This document shows positions 18,930 through 28,745 of a stretch of 64,000 nucleotides of DNA, one piece after another (the stretch's first letter is position 1; each line of letters begins with the position of its first letter). The stretch covers positions 596,604 to 660,603 of the forward strand of contig NZ_PEAY01000004.1 of assembly GCF_002807665.1 (NCBI RefSeq). Direction: 5' to 3'. The stretch comes from Neoalteromonas facilis (GTDB lineage Bacteria; Pseudomonadota; Gammaproteobacteria; Enterobacterales; Alteromonadaceae). Position numbers and translations under genes: made by a program. The notes beneath the pieces are model-generated. The model was not told where the DNA came from. It saw nothing but the letters and a program-made list of their open reading frames with translations, and searched no databases.

Positions 18930-19949
18930 ATGCCTCTGTTGCGCATAGCCATTAACGGATTCGGTCGTATAGGCCGAAACGTATTGCGTGCGCTATATGA
19001 GGCAGGGCTAACCGACCAAGTGAAGGTGGTTGCCATCAATGAGTTGGCAGCCCCTGAAGGCATCGCACATTTACTCAAATATGATACTTCGCATGGTCGT
19101 TTCGCCTTTAACGTCGAACGTGACAATGGTGATTTATTGGTCGCGAATGATCGCATTCGATTGTTTCATCAAGCCGATCCGAGTCAACTGCCTTGGGGGG
19201 ATTTGGGTGTTGATATCGTGCTTGAATGTTCTGGTGAATTTAACTCCCGCGAACAAATAGCGCTTCACTTAGAAGCTGGCGCGAAAAAGGTGTTATTGTC
19301 ACAGCCTGGTACACCGGATCTCGATGCGACCATTATTTATGGGGTTAATCATGATGAACTGCGTGCCGAGCATAAGCTGGTTTCAAACGGTAGCTGCACC
19401 ACGAATTGTATAGTGCCTGTTATCCAAACGCTGGATAACGCGTTTGGGGTAGAAAGCGGCACGATCACCACCATACATTCTTCGATGCATGATCAACAAG
19501 TGATAGATGCTTATCATCCTGATCTGCGCAGAACTCGTGCGGCGTCCCAATCAATTATTCCTGTCGACACCCGATTAGCTGCGGGCATAGAGCGTATTTT
19601 GCCTGCATTTGCTGGCAAATTCGAAGCGATTGCTGTGCGTGTGCCCACAATTAACGTAACCGCTATGGATTTGAGCGTTACCGTTGCCAATGATGTCGAT
19701 ATTCAGCGAGTCAATGCTGCTATACAAGCCGCATGCAGTGGTGCGCTTGAAAATATTCTTAGTTATACCGAGGAACCGTTGGTTTCTTGTGATTTTAACC
19801 ATGATGCACATTCGTGCATTGTGGATGGCACTCAAACACGAGTAAGCCACAAACACCTCATTAAAACCTTAGTCTGGTGTGACAATGAGTGGGGATTTGC
19901 GAATCGTATGCTCGATACCGCCCTCGCCATGCACGCTGCAGACGATTAA
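18930..19949 (+). CDS. epd: D-erythrose-4-phosphate dehydrogenase
   Basis: A GAPDH-fold enzyme of about 339 residues. The NAD site is [14 protein letters not shown] and the catalytic cysteine lies in SNGSCTTNC. It is assigned to Epd rather than GAPDH because of [17 protein letters not shown] and [15 protein letters not shown], which match the E. coli enzyme closely, and because of the pgk neighbour. Epd oxidises erythrose 4-phosphate for pyridoxal phosphate synthesis. The start at 18930 ([12 protein letters not shown]) fits the family; an in-frame ATG at 18906 overlaps the tkt stop and adds eight residues, and neither has a strong ribosome site. Translational coupling to tkt is likely. Confidence 0.93.
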   Translation: MPLLRIAINGFGRIGRNVLRALYEAGLTDQVKVVAINELAAPEGIAHLLKYDTSHGRFAFNVERDNGDLLVANDRIRLFHQADPSQLPWGDLGVDIVLECSGEFNSREQIALHLEAGAKKVLLSQPGTPDLDATIIYGVNHDELRAEHKLVSNGSCTTNCIVPVIQTLDNAFGVESGTITTIHSSMHDQQVIDAYHPDLRRTRAASQSIIPVDTRLAAGIERILPAFAGKFEAIAVRVPTINVTAMDLSVTVANDVDIQRVNAAIQAACSGALENILSYTEEPLVSCDFNHDAHSCIVDGTQTRVSHKHLIKTLVWCDNEWGFANRMLDTALAMHAADD

Positions 19950-19966
19950 ATCGTAGGAGCCTAACC

Positions 19967-21154
19967 GTGACTCAAGCATTCAGCACAATTAAAACAATGG
20001 ATGATTTTGATTTGTCCGCTAAACGAGTATTGATCAGACAAGATCTTAATGTGCCGGTTAAAAATGGCGAAGTAACCTCTGATGCACGTATTCGTGCTTC
20101 ATTGCCGACAATCCAAAAGGCACTGGATGCAGGGGCGGCAGTAATGGTGATGTCTCACTTAGGGCGCCCAACGGAAGGTGAAGCCGATGACGCTTTTTCG
20201 TTAGCACCGGTAGTGAACTATTTAAATAACGCATTATCCGTCAATGTACGTTTAGCCAAAGACTATTTGTCAGGTGTAGAGGTATCGCCGGGTGAAGTGG
20301 TTGTGCTTGAAAATGTTCGCTTTAATCCAGGTGAAAAGAAGGATGACGATGCATTGGCACAACAATATGCCGCATTGTGTGATGTGTTTGTAATGGATGC
20401 TTTTGGCACTGCACATAGAGCACAAGCTTCTACTCATGGCGTTGCTAAATTTGCTAAAGATGCTTGTGCTGGCCCACTGTTGTCAGCAGAGCTAGATGCT
20501 TTGGGTAAAGCGCTTGAAAATCCTAAGCGTCCGCTGGTGGCTATTGTAGGTGGCTCTAAGGTTTCAACGAAGCTTACGGTATTAGAATCTTTGGCGGATA
20601 AAGTCGATCAATTGATTGTGGGTGGCGGCATTGCGAATACATTTATCGCGGCACAAGGCCACGCCATTGGTAAGTCGTTAGTTGAAATGGATTTAGTCGA
20701 CGAAGCCAACCGTTTGATGCAGCAAGCAGAACAGCGCGGCGGATACATTCCTGTGCCGGTAGACGTTGTGACGGGAACAGAGTTTTCAGAAAGCGCAGAA
20801 GCAACCACAAAATCTGTTGATGAAATTGGTGCAGATGACATGGTATTCGATATTGGACCAAAATCAGCAGAAGCGTTAGCTGAAATCCTCAAAAACGCCG
20901 GCACTATTGTTTGGAATGGCCCGGTTGGCGTCTTCGAATTTGATCAATTTGGAGACGGCACAAAAGCGCTAGCGCACGCTATAGCAAACAGTTCAGCATT
21001 TTCGATTGCGGGGGGCGGCGATACCCTTGCAGCAGTTGATAAGTATGGCATTGCTGACGATGTGTCTTACATTTCCACTGGCGGTGGCGCATTTTTAGAA
21101 TTTTTAGAAGGTAAAACTCTGCCTGCGGTAGCAGTTTTAGCGGAAAAATACTGA
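19967..21154 (+). CDS. pgk: Phosphoglycerate kinase
   Basis: A 395-residue glycolytic kinase that transfers phosphate from 1,3-bisphosphoglycerate to ADP. Typical segments: [77 protein letters not shown] and [13 protein letters not shown]. The start is GTG at 19967, because TAGGAG (19954-19959) lies seven bases upstream; a frame open to 19889 would overlap epd. It follows epd by 17 bases, so the two are co-transcribed. Confidence 0.98.
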   Translation: MTQAFSTIKTMDDFDLSAKRVLIRQDLNVPVKNGEVTSDARIRASLPTIQKALDAGAAVMVMSHLGRPTEGEADDAFSLAPVVNYLNNALSVNVRLAKDYLSGVEVSPGEVVVLENVRFNPGEKKDDDALAQQYAALCDVFVMDAFGTAHRAQASTHGVAKFAKDACAGPLLSAELDALGKALENPKRPLVAIVGGSKVSTKLTVLESLADKVDQLIVGGGIANTFIAAQGHAIGKSLVEMDLVDEANRLMQQAEQRGGYIPVPVDVVTGTEFSESAEATTKSVDEIGADDMVFDIGPKSAEALAEILKNAGTIVWNGPVGVFEFDQFGDGTKALAHAIANSSAFSIAGGGDTLAAVDKYGIADDVSYISTGGGAFLEFLEGKTLPAVAVLAEKY

Positions 21155-21237
21155 TAAACTACACAACATAATAAAAATAATAAGGTTGTAATCTTTTACC
21201 CTACACGCCCAAAGGGCAATACAAAAGGAGTAGTCAT

Positions 21238-22137
21238 ATGGCATCTGAAGCACAATTGGCAATGCTGGAAAAAGTGAAGAGTCAATCAGGCTTTATTGCT
21301 GCATTGGATCAAAGCGGTGGTAGTACCCCAAAAGCACTTAAACTTTATGGCGTTGATGAAGATGCATACAGTAACGACGACGAAATGTTTGCAGCTGTGC
21401 ACGCCATGCGCACACGCATAGTCACCAGTCCAGCATTCAACGGCGAGCGCGTGCTAGGCGCCATCTTGTTTGAAAACACACTTGATCGCAGTATCGAAGG
21501 TAAACCTTCATCGCATTATTTGTGGCAAGACAAACAGGTTGTTCCTTTCTTAAAAGTAGACAAAGGTTTAGCTGACGAAGAGAACGGCGTACAAGTTATG
21601 AAACCTATGCCGGGACTCGATGAGTTACTTGCTAAAGCGAATGCGCAGGATATTTTCGGTACTAAGATGCGCTCAGTGATTAAGATGGCAAATGCCGAAG
21701 GTGTTAAGGCTGTGGTTGAGCAACAATTTGAGATTGGTAAGCAAATCATTGCGGCTGGCTTAGTACCTATCATCGAGCCTGAGGTGGATATTAACAGTCC
21801 ACAAAAGGCACGCGCAGAAGCTTTGCTCAAAACCGAATTGATGGCTCAATTGAATGCACTAACGGCTGATCAATTGGTTATGCTGAAGCTGACTTTGCCA
21901 GAAGAGCCTAACTTCTATCGAGAGTTGGTTGAACATCCGAATGTATTGAAAGTGGTTGCCTTGTCTGGTGGTTATTCACGTGAAGAAGCTAATCTACGCT
22001 TGAGTGAAAACAATGGCATGATCGCATCGTTTTCAAGAGCGTTGACTGAAGGAGTGTCTTTCGGTCAGTCTGATGATGAATTCAATGCGACTTTAGATGC
22101 AACAATTGAAAGTATTTACCAAGCCTCTAAGAGCTAA
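21238..22137 (+). CDS. Class I fructose-bisphosphate aldolase
   Basis: A 299-residue Schiff-base aldolase that splits fructose 1,6-bisphosphate. Motifs: [40 protein letters not shown] (175-185), [13 protein letters not shown] with K217 as the probable Schiff-base lysine, and [11 protein letters not shown]. This is the class I form found in Staphylococcus and some marine gammaproteobacteria. In enterobacteria the aldolase beside pgk is the class II zinc enzyme FbaA, so the slot here is filled by an unrelated enzyme. AAAGGAG precedes the ATG. An intrinsic terminator follows. Confidence 0.93.
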   Translation: MASEAQLAMLEKVKSQSGFIAALDQSGGSTPKALKLYGVDEDAYSNDDEMFAAVHAMRTRIVTSPAFNGERVLGAILFENTLDRSIEGKPSSHYLWQDKQVVPFLKVDKGLADEENGVQVMKPMPGLDELLAKANAQDIFGTKMRSVIKMANAEGVKAVVEQQFEIGKQIIAAGLVPIIEPEVDINSPQKARAEALLKTELMAQLNALTADQLVMLKLTLPEEPNFYRELVEHPNVLKVVALSGGYSREEANLRLSENNGMIASFSRALTEGVSFGQSDDEFNATLDATIESIYQASKS

Positions 22138-22162
22138 GCGCTGAATGCACAAACTTATAAAG

Positions 22163-22186
22163 AGGAGCCTTCAGGCTCCTTTTTTT
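22163..22186 (+). terminator. Intrinsic terminator after the aldolase gene
   Basis: AGGAGCC (22163-22169), loop TTCA, GGCTCCT (22174-22180), then six T. It closes the tkt-epd-pgk-fba cluster. Confidence 0.88.
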
Positions 22187-22295
22187 ATTGATGCTACACG
22201 GCAAAGCTCATTGCAATGCGGAGGGTTCCTCAGAGTCGTTAAGTTTGTATATTACAACGCTAAGCGAGCGAGCGGTTGTCTTGCTGATAGTTAAG

Positions 22296-23819
22296 CTAAC
22301 TGTCGATGATGAGTTCAAGATCAAGAGTGGAGAAATAAGTTTGTTCTTGTTCAAGGTCAGCTTTAAATATGGGCTTTTCGTTTAGCCAACCTTCAGGAAA
22401 GCGCAACGCCAGTGCTTTCCCCTCACAACCGATACTAAACTCAGGAAGGAAGTCTGCCTGCCGCTTGATATTAAGTAACACTGCAAGGCGGATTAAGGCA
22501 ATTAGTCTTCGTACTTTTTTAGCGTCAAATAAGTCAAATTCAGGGATATCTTCTGTGCGGATTTTCTTGCGCTGGAATCGAACCAATGTCGCTAATAGTA
22601 ATTGCTCTTCTTGGTTGAATCCTGGCATGTCTACATTCTGTAAAATGTAAGCGCCGTGCCGTTGGATCCCGCGAGAATTGATTTGTAAGCCTATTTCATG
22701 CAGCAAACTGGCCCAACCCAACATGCTACGTAGATTTTCATCAAAGAGCTTCCAATGGGCGGCGCTTGCATCAAATAGTGCGATTGCCATTGCATGTACT
22801 AGCGAGGCCTGCTCTGTGTCTACATCATAGCGGGTCGCTAAACTCTGTGCTGTTCGGCTTCGCACATCGTCATGTTCTAACGTTTCACTCATTTGATAGA
22901 GTACACCTTCACGCAAAGCTGCAGGTGAAAACTCCATACTTTCAATGTGGAGACTTTGAAATGCGGCAATCAATATAGCTAATCCTGCGGCGAATACTGG
23001 GCGCCGTTCTTCAGGAAGATTTTCAATCTCTAATAAGTCTACATGTTGCGCTTGAATGCATGCTTGCTTGAGTTTTTTGAGTTGCTTGAGGGTAATTGGA
23101 GATGCTTTATCTGGGCTCTCTTGGCACAGCGTGAAAATGGTTTTTATGGTGCCAGATGTGCCAATGCACTGCTGCCATCCTAATCGGCGGTATTTAACGT
23201 CAATCAGTTCCAAAGATTGCTGTGCGGCCGTTATTGCACGACTAAACGACTTTTCGTTCAGCTCGCCGTGGTTAAAAAATCGTGTGGTGAAACTGACGCA
23301 TCCCATTTGTAAACTTCTGCACAGGCGAGCGTCAAACCCCTCTCCAATGACAAACTCGGTTGAGCCGCCGCCAATATCAACCACCAACCGTTGTCCTTCA
23401 GAATGCTGCGTATGCGCAACGCCACTGTATATAAGACGGGCTTCTTCGGGCCCCGAAATTATAGCTATGGGGTAGGGGAATATCGCTCTGGCCCTTGCAA
23501 GAAAGGTATGTGCATTCCTCGCTTTGCGTAAGGTATGGGTAGCCACAACTTTCACTGAGTCGGGTTCGAAGCCTTGCAAACTCTCGGCAATAACGGTTAG
23601 CGTATCTAGGCCTCGCTGAATGGCCTCTTCAGTGAGTTTGCCATCAACCAGTCCTTCCGCTAGTCGAACCTTTTGCTTAACGCGGTGAACAATTTGCACA
23701 GATCCAGCGACGATACGAGCAACGACTAAGTGAAAGCTATTAGAACCTATGTCGAGCGCGGCGACCTTTTGGCTGTCGCGTACTTCGATGTCATTTAGCA
23801 CGTTATCCATTGGTGGCAT
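22296..23819 (-). CDS. ppx: Exopolyphosphatase (Ppx/GppA family)
   Basis: A 507-residue ASKHA-fold phosphatase that releases phosphate from polyphosphate ends. Seen: phosphate-1 motif VAALDIGSNSFHLVVAR, phosphate-2 motif LVVDIGGGSTEFVIGE, MGCVSFTTRFF, and ALREGVLYQM. The C-terminal half carries the HD-like region (LLHEIGLQINSRGIQRHGAY, LPGFN-type MPGFNQEEQLLLATLVRF). Length and full colinearity with E. coli Ppx favour Ppx over GppA. Its start overlaps the end of ppk by 17 bases, so the two opposing activities are made from one transcript. Confidence 0.92.
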   Translation of the reverse strand: MPPMDNVLNDIEVRDSQKVAALDIGSNSFHLVVARIVAGSVQIVHRVKQKVRLAEGLVDGKLTEEAIQRGLDTLTVIAESLQGFEPDSVKVVATHTLRKARNAHTFLARARAIFPYPIAIISGPEEARLIYSGVAHTQHSEGQRLVVDIGGGSTEFVIGEGFDARLCRSLQMGCVSFTTRFFNHGELNEKSFSRAITAAQQSLELIDVKYRRLGWQQCIGTSGTIKTIFTLCQESPDKASPITLKQLKKLKQACIQAQHVDLLEIENLPEERRPVFAAGLAILIAAFQSLHIESMEFSPAALREGVLYQMSETLEHDDVRSRTAQSLATRYDVDTEQASLVHAMAIALFDASAAHWKLFDENLRSMLGWASLLHEIGLQINSRGIQRHGAYILQNVDMPGFNQEEQLLLATLVRFQRKKIRTEDIPEFDLFDAKKVRRLIALIRLAVLLNIKRQADFLPEFSIGCEGKALALRFPEGWLNEKPIFKADLEQEQTYFSTLDLELIIDS

Positions 23820-25887
23820 ACTTGTCTTCTTGCTTTAATAGGTAGTTATAAATCTCTACTTGAGAGCGAAGATTCCGCCTGTTACCACGTTTTACATACT
23901 GATTCGTTTGAAATTCATCGATAACCCTCGCTTTTAGCGTATCTTTAAATTGCAGCTCTAAAATATCGAGGATTTGTTTGATCATGGCAGGATCATAAAT
24001 TGGGCAACCCACTTCAATACGATTATCCATATTGCGTGTCATCCAATCGGCGGACGAAATAAAGACTTTTTTATCACCCGCATTCTCAAATACCATCACA
24101 CGCGGGTGTTCCAAAAAGCGATCGACAATACTGATGATTTGAATATTCTCACTCAGTCCTTTTTTACCGGGAATAAGAGCACACATGCCGCGCACGATCC
24201 CGCGGATTTTTACACCCGCTTGGCTGGCACGATATAGATCGTCGATTAACTCTTTGTCTACTAAGTTATTAATTTTAAACGTGATTGAACCTTTTGCACC
24301 TTGATTCACGTGTTGGATTTCGGAACGGATCAACGATTGGATCTTGGTTCTAGCATTGAGTGGTGAAATTTGCAGGTGCTGAAACTTATAACGACGGTAT
24401 GGGTAATTGATAAGGTCGAATACGTTTACGGCTTCTTCCGCTATTTCTTGATTCCGCGTAAACAGTGAGAAATCAGTATAGATTTTGGCGGTCTTTTCGT
24501 TAAAGTTCCCGGTACCGATGTGGGCGTAGTGCACCATAGTGCCCTTTTCTTCTCGGCTAATCACACACAACTTGCTGTGAATTTTTAACGTGGGGATACC
24601 CAACACAACGCGAATACCGGCATCCGTCATGCGTTTGGACCATTCGATATTGGCCTCTTCATCAAAGCGTGCACGCAGCTCGACGACAACCGTTACCTTT
24701 TTACCATTATCTACCGCATCAATTAGAGAATTGATAATACGAGAGTGGCTCGCCACTCGGTATATGTTTATGCGAATCGCCTTTACACTAGGGTCGAACG
24801 CGGCCTGACGCACAAATTCGGTAAAATGTAGGAAACGGTGATAAGGGTAGTGTAGCAAAATGTCATTTGCGCTAATGGCGTCGAATACTGTGTCATGAGC
24901 GGCGAATGCACGTGTATTAATTGCCGGCATGGGCGGGTTTTCAAGATAGTCTCGCCCCACATTGGGGAAACCAATAAAATCTTTAAAATTACGGTAATGT
25001 CCGGCCGCAAGCACAGTATCCAATCGACTGATTTTTAGGCGCTTACGCAGATCCTTTGACATGTCTTCCGGCATATCTCTGTCATGAATGACGCGCACAG
25101 GCTCTGCAATCATGCGCTGCTTCATACTTTCAGACATTTTCTCTACATAGCTTTCATCAATTTCATCATTGATGGAATATTCAGCATCGCGGGTCAATTT
25201 AAATGAAAACGCTTCCAGCGAGTCGTATTTGATAAAACCTTTAAAAATTTCATCCAAGCATAACTGAATGATGTCATCGACAAGAATAATATGTTTCTTT
25301 TTTCGACTCTTTTGCGGGGGGATCACAACAAATCGCGACATTTCGCCGGTAGGTATCTGAATTACAGCGTACTTTGTATTGCGGTTTTCTCGTCTAATGG
25401 CGACGTACAAATAGACGGATGTGCCATTTAAGCGATCGAGTAGCTGTGTTTTGTTGTCGATTAATATCGGTGCAATGTGTCGCAATATCTTGTTGGTAAA
25501 AAGGTTTCGAAGCCACTCACTTTGATATTCATTCAATTCTGACTTACGAATTATGTGAATGTTGTAGCGGGCAAGCGTCTTTTCTACATCTCGGTGAATT
25601 TCGTTGAACTTACCCGATAATTCAACAACTTTGGCTTGAATGTCGGCCATTAGCTGCGTTTGTCGCGCTGCTTCTTCCTCATTATCTTCGTTTAATGCAA
25701 TGGTGATTTGACGCTTCACATCTGCTGCGCGTACCCGATAAAACTCATCTAGATTGTTTGAGTAAATGCCAAGAAAGCGAATGCGCTCAACAATAGGGTT
25801 ATTTTTATCGGCAGCTTCTTGCAGTACGCGTTCGTTAAAGGATAACCAGCTGAGTTCTTTCGGGTAGTATATTTCTTCGTCTGTCAT
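23803..25887 (-). CDS. ppk1: Polyphosphate kinase 1
   Basis: A 694-residue PPK1, which polymerises the terminal phosphate of ATP into polyphosphate at the membrane. The N-terminal domain begins PKELSWLSFNERVLQEA. The two phospholipase-D-like catalytic domains contain KIHSKLCVISR with H437, the likely phospho-acceptor, YAHIGTGNFNEKTAKIYTDFSLF with H456, and SSADWMTRNMDNRIEVGCPI near the end. There is no clear Shine-Dalgarno before the ATG. It forms an operon with ppx and sits near the pst cluster, making this a phosphate-storage and uptake block. No Pho box is visible upstream. Confidence 0.97.
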   Translation of the reverse strand: MTDEEIYYPKELSWLSFNERVLQEAADKNNPIVERIRFLGIYSNNLDEFYRVRAADVKRQITIALNEDNEEEAARQTQLMADIQAKVVELSGKFNEIHRDVEKTLARYNIHIIRKSELNEYQSEWLRNLFTNKILRHIAPILIDNKTQLLDRLNGTSVYLYVAIRRENRNTKYAVIQIPTGEMSRFVVIPPQKSRKKKHIILVDDIIQLCLDEIFKGFIKYDSLEAFSFKLTRDAEYSINDEIDESYVEKMSESMKQRMIAEPVRVIHDRDMPEDMSKDLRKRLKISRLDTVLAAGHYRNFKDFIGFPNVGRDYLENPPMPAINTRAFAAHDTVFDAISANDILLHYPYHRFLHFTEFVRQAAFDPSVKAIRINIYRVASHSRIINSLIDAVDNGKKVTVVVELRARFDEEANIEWSKRMTDAGIRVVLGIPTLKIHSKLCVISREEKGTMVHYAHIGTGNFNEKTAKIYTDFSLFTRNQEIAEEAVNVFDLINYPYRRYKFQHLQISPLNARTKIQSLIRSEIQHVNQGAKGSITFKINNLVDKELIDDLYRASQAGVKIRGIVRGMCALIPGKKGLSENIQIISIVDRFLEHPRVMVFENAGDKKVFISSADWMTRNMDNRIEVGCPIYDPAMIKQILDILELQFKDTLKARVIDEFQTNQYVKRGNRRNLRSQVEIYNYLLKQEDKYATNG

Positions 25888-25994
25888 AGTAATCTGATAA
25901 AGTAAGTAGGTGTAATAGCCTGCTTAATGTTAGAAAAATCACTCATTATTACTGAGCTTTACGACATATTTGTGTCAACAATCCAGTTTCTAAC

Positions 25995-26498
25995 TTAATT
26001 GAAACTAATATCAACCACTAAGTCATTGGCGATATCTTCTAGCGCTTGTTGGATTGCATCCAAATCCACATCATCTGGCAGTGCTACGGTAAATTCAGCT
26101 TGGAACATAAGGTTGCCCCAATTAGGAGCGCTTACGCACTCTGAACTGAATTTTTGAATATTCACTGCAAATTGCTGCAAGATAGAGGTTATTTCGCTGA
26201 CGATACCGGTTTTGTCATTACCCATAACAGAAAAGTGAACAATCCGGCTAGGCTTACTTTCTGGTGCTTTTACGTTCACCATTTGAATCGATAAATTCGG
26301 CAGTGCATTTAATGCAGATACGAGCTCATCAGCACTGGATTCAGCTATGGTGACTTCAACAAACCCCGCAAATTGGCCCGCCATATGAGCAAAGCGGCTG
26401 GCTTGCCAGTTACCACCATGATTGCGCACAGCTTTGGCAAGTGTGTCAACTAAACCCGGTTTATCTTCACCAATTAACGTAATGACCAACGATTTCAT
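25995..26498 (-). CDS. GcvR-like protein with tandem ACT domains
   Basis: A 167-residue protein with two ACT domains (about 3-75 and 88-165): SLVITLIGEDKPGLVDTLAKAV and HFSVMGNDKTGIVSEITSIL. This architecture is that of GcvR, the antagonist of the glycine-cleavage activator GcvA, and similar amino-acid sensors. No glycine-cleavage gene is near, so the regulatory target is not confirmed. GGAG lies seven bases before the ATG. It sits between ppk and the divergent pstC gene, with an inverted repeat in the shared upstream region. Confidence 0.8.
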   Translation of the reverse strand: MKSLVITLIGEDKPGLVDTLAKAVRNHGGNWQASRFAHMAGQFAGFVEVTIAESSADELVSALNALPNLSIQMVNVKAPESKPSRIVHFSVMGNDKTGIVSEITSILQQFAVNIQKFSSECVSAPNWGNLMFQAEFTVALPDDVDLDAIQQALEDIANDLVVDISFN

Positions 26499-26572
26499 AA
26501 ATTCTCCATAATTGACTAGGGCAGCACTGATTCATATATTCTTAATTAATTAGTGCTTGCTATTAACATAGC

Positions 26573-26596
26573 ACGTCTTACACTGCTGCAAGACGT
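26573..26596. promoter_or_regulatory. Inverted repeat upstream of pstC
   Basis: ACGTCTT (26573-26579) and AAGACGT (26590-26596) form a 7-bp inverted repeat with a 10-bp spacer, 29 bases before the pstC start in the region shared with the divergent gcvR-like gene. It may be an operator. It does not look like a Pho box, and no Pho-box repeats are visible here. Confidence 0.4.
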
Positions 26597-26624
26597 TAAA
26601 TAGTACCGATGTTTCAATTCATCA

Positions 26625-28745
26625 ATGCAACAGCCCATGATTTCGCGCCAGCGCCGCCGCGACAGAATAGACTATTTTGCACAGCGAGTGGTGGTGTTTT
26701 TTGGCTGGGCAGTATTATTAACACTTGGTGTGTTAATCTGGCATTTGCTAAGCCAAGCGTTACCGCTATTTAATTCACCGAGTATTAAACCGAAAAGTGA
26801 GTTTCATATTCCCGTTCGTGAAGAAGCGCTTTACGTAGGGGATGTTAAGCAAGGTGGCCTTCTTGTCACGCGAACTCAGGCATGCGCTTTACATTTTTAT
26901 ATCCTATCAGTGAACAGTACACTGAAATTAGTTAAATCCACTCCCTACTCATGTAACTCCGGTTTATCTGTATCACGCCAAGGCGAAGATTTGTTTGTGG
27001 TTGAGGTTTCCAATCAGAATCTCGTTCGGATACAGCAAGTCGTTAACGCAGGTAGCGATATTTCGATAGTATCAATCCTATCTCGGGCGATCCCTGAATC
27101 ATTTGAGAATGTTCAAATTCATCGGGTTGAATTGACTGGACGTTGGGCTGTCATCCAGTTCTACAGCGATCGGCATGATGTCATGTTGTGGATTGATAGA
27201 TTGTCACCTGAACGTGCCTTTGAGCAGATATATAATAAAGGGGATTGGAGTGTTGCAATGCCCTCTGCTGATGCGTCCGCCTATGTGCATGAAGACAAAT
27301 TGTTGCTCTGGCCGGTTGGCGCTGACAAATCTTTAGATTCGGTAGCGTCATTGCAAGCGGACGGACTTTTACTTGCCACAAATGACCCACGCGCTCTATA
27401 TCTGAGTAAATCTTTCGGTAAAGTGAGTAAATGGACAATACTCAATAATAATGGCGTCTTTGAGTTGAGAGAATTGTTTTCCATGCCTCTCAACGATTCT
27501 GAATCGCCTTTGAATGTGTCAATTGATCCCAGTGTAAACCTTGGCATGGTGTTAACTAATCAGGCCCGCCTTTTATTGTTTAACCGAGTCAGCGGAGAAA
27601 TACTGTTTCGCTATCAGTTAGCGGAGCAACCGTCATCGATTGCTTGGTTTGGCGATAACCTGTATTTACACGTTAACGATAAATTATCGGTGTGGTCGGT
27701 TGATGATCGAGATAGTACAACGACACTTTCAACCTTGTTTGAACCCCAACGTTATGCGGGTTATCAAGAGCCCGATTACGTATGGCAAACAACCAATGCC
27801 ACAGATTATCAACTTGCGAAATACAGCCTGGTGCCATTGATGATAGGGTCTATCAAAGCGTCGATGGTTGCTTTGTTGATAGCAATTCCACTTGCACTAG
27901 GAGCCGCTGTTTATACGGCTTTTTTTGTCCATCCAAGATTGCGTGCCAAAATTAAGCCGGCGATTGAAATGCTAGAAGCTATACCGTCGGTAGTCATTGG
28001 TTTTATTGCGGCAGTCTGGGTTGCGCCCCTAGCTGAACAATTTTTACTGGCATTGTGCTTATTCATTATCCTACTGCCAGTCGTATTGATTGCTGTTGCT
28101 TCAACGCATTCGGCAATCTCAAGTAGAATTCCTGAACAAATGCGCAAATACTGGGAATTACCATTGATCAGTATTTTGGTCGTCATTACAGCTTGTCTAT
28201 GTCTGTTGTTTGCTGTCGATTTATTGGTTGGTGTTGTGTCAGTATTTCAAGTGGCAGATGAAGATTTGCAATTCGGCACGCACGTGAATAAAACGACTTT
28301 AGTTGTAGCTATCGCGTTGGGTTTGGCAATTGCACCTACAATATATTCACTTGCTGAAGACGCAATTGAGGGTGTTCCGTACAGCCTGAAACAGGCTTCG
28401 TTTGCACTGGGAGCTACTCGCCTGCAAACGCTTCGAAATGTTGTGTTAAAGGTAGCGTTGCCGGGGATTGTGGCTGCACTGATGCTGGGGTTTGGAAGGG
28501 CGTTTGGTGAGACCATGATCGTATTAATGGTGACAGGCAATACACCAATAGTCGATTGGGATCTATTTACCAGTTTACGTGCAATGACGGCTAATTTGGC
28601 TATTGAGTTACCCGAAGCTGAGGTTGGCAGTGCTCACTATCGAGTTTTATTCCTGACGGCCTGCTTACTGTTTTTGTTTACCTTTGTGATTAATACGCTG
28701 GCAGAGCTACTAAGAATGCGTTCACGTAAAGTGAGTCAAGTCTGA
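26625..28745 (+). CDS. pstC: Phosphate ABC transporter permease PstC (long form)
   Basis: A 706-residue permease, more than twice the ~320 residues of E. coli PstC. One membrane helix near 26-46 is followed by a ~340-residue periplasmic domain, largely beta-strand and possibly propeller-like, before the standard binding-protein-dependent permease core (about 400-700): LVPLMIGSIKASMVALLIAIPLALGA, EMLEAIPSVVIGF, GEDAIEGVP-type AEDAIEGVPYSLKQASFALGAT, and GFGRAFGETMIVLMVTGN. The long form is known in Pseudomonas, Vibrio and Shewanella. With PstA it forms the inner-membrane channel for high-affinity phosphate uptake. Its stop overlaps the pstA start. No pstS gene lies in the window. Confidence 0.92.
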   Translation: MQQPMISRQRRRDRIDYFAQRVVVFFGWAVLLTLGVLIWHLLSQALPLFNSPSIKPKSEFHIPVREEALYVGDVKQGGLLVTRTQACALHFYILSVNSTLKLVKSTPYSCNSGLSVSRQGEDLFVVEVSNQNLVRIQQVVNAGSDISIVSILSRAIPESFENVQIHRVELTGRWAVIQFYSDRHDVMLWIDRLSPERAFEQIYNKGDWSVAMPSADASAYVHEDKLLLWPVGADKSLDSVASLQADGLLLATNDPRALYLSKSFGKVSKWTILNNNGVFELRELFSMPLNDSESPLNVSIDPSVNLGMVLTNQARLLLFNRVSGEILFRYQLAEQPSSIAWFGDNLYLHVNDKLSVWSVDDRDSTTTLSTLFEPQRYAGYQEPDYVWQTTNATDYQLAKYSLVPLMIGSIKASMVALLIAIPLALGAAVYTAFFVHPRLRAKIKPAIEMLEAIPSVVIGFIAAVWVAPLAEQFLLALCLFIILLPVVLIAVASTHSAISSRIPEQMRKYWELPLISILVVITACLCLLFAVDLLVGVVSVFQVADEDLQFGTHVNKTTLVVAIALGLAIAPTIYSLAEDAIEGVPYSLKQASFALGATRLQTLRNVVLKVALPGIVAALMLGFGRAFGETMIVLMVTGNTPIVDWDLFTSLRAMTANLAIELPEAEVGSAHYRVLFLTACLLFLFTFVINTLAELLRMRSRKVSQV

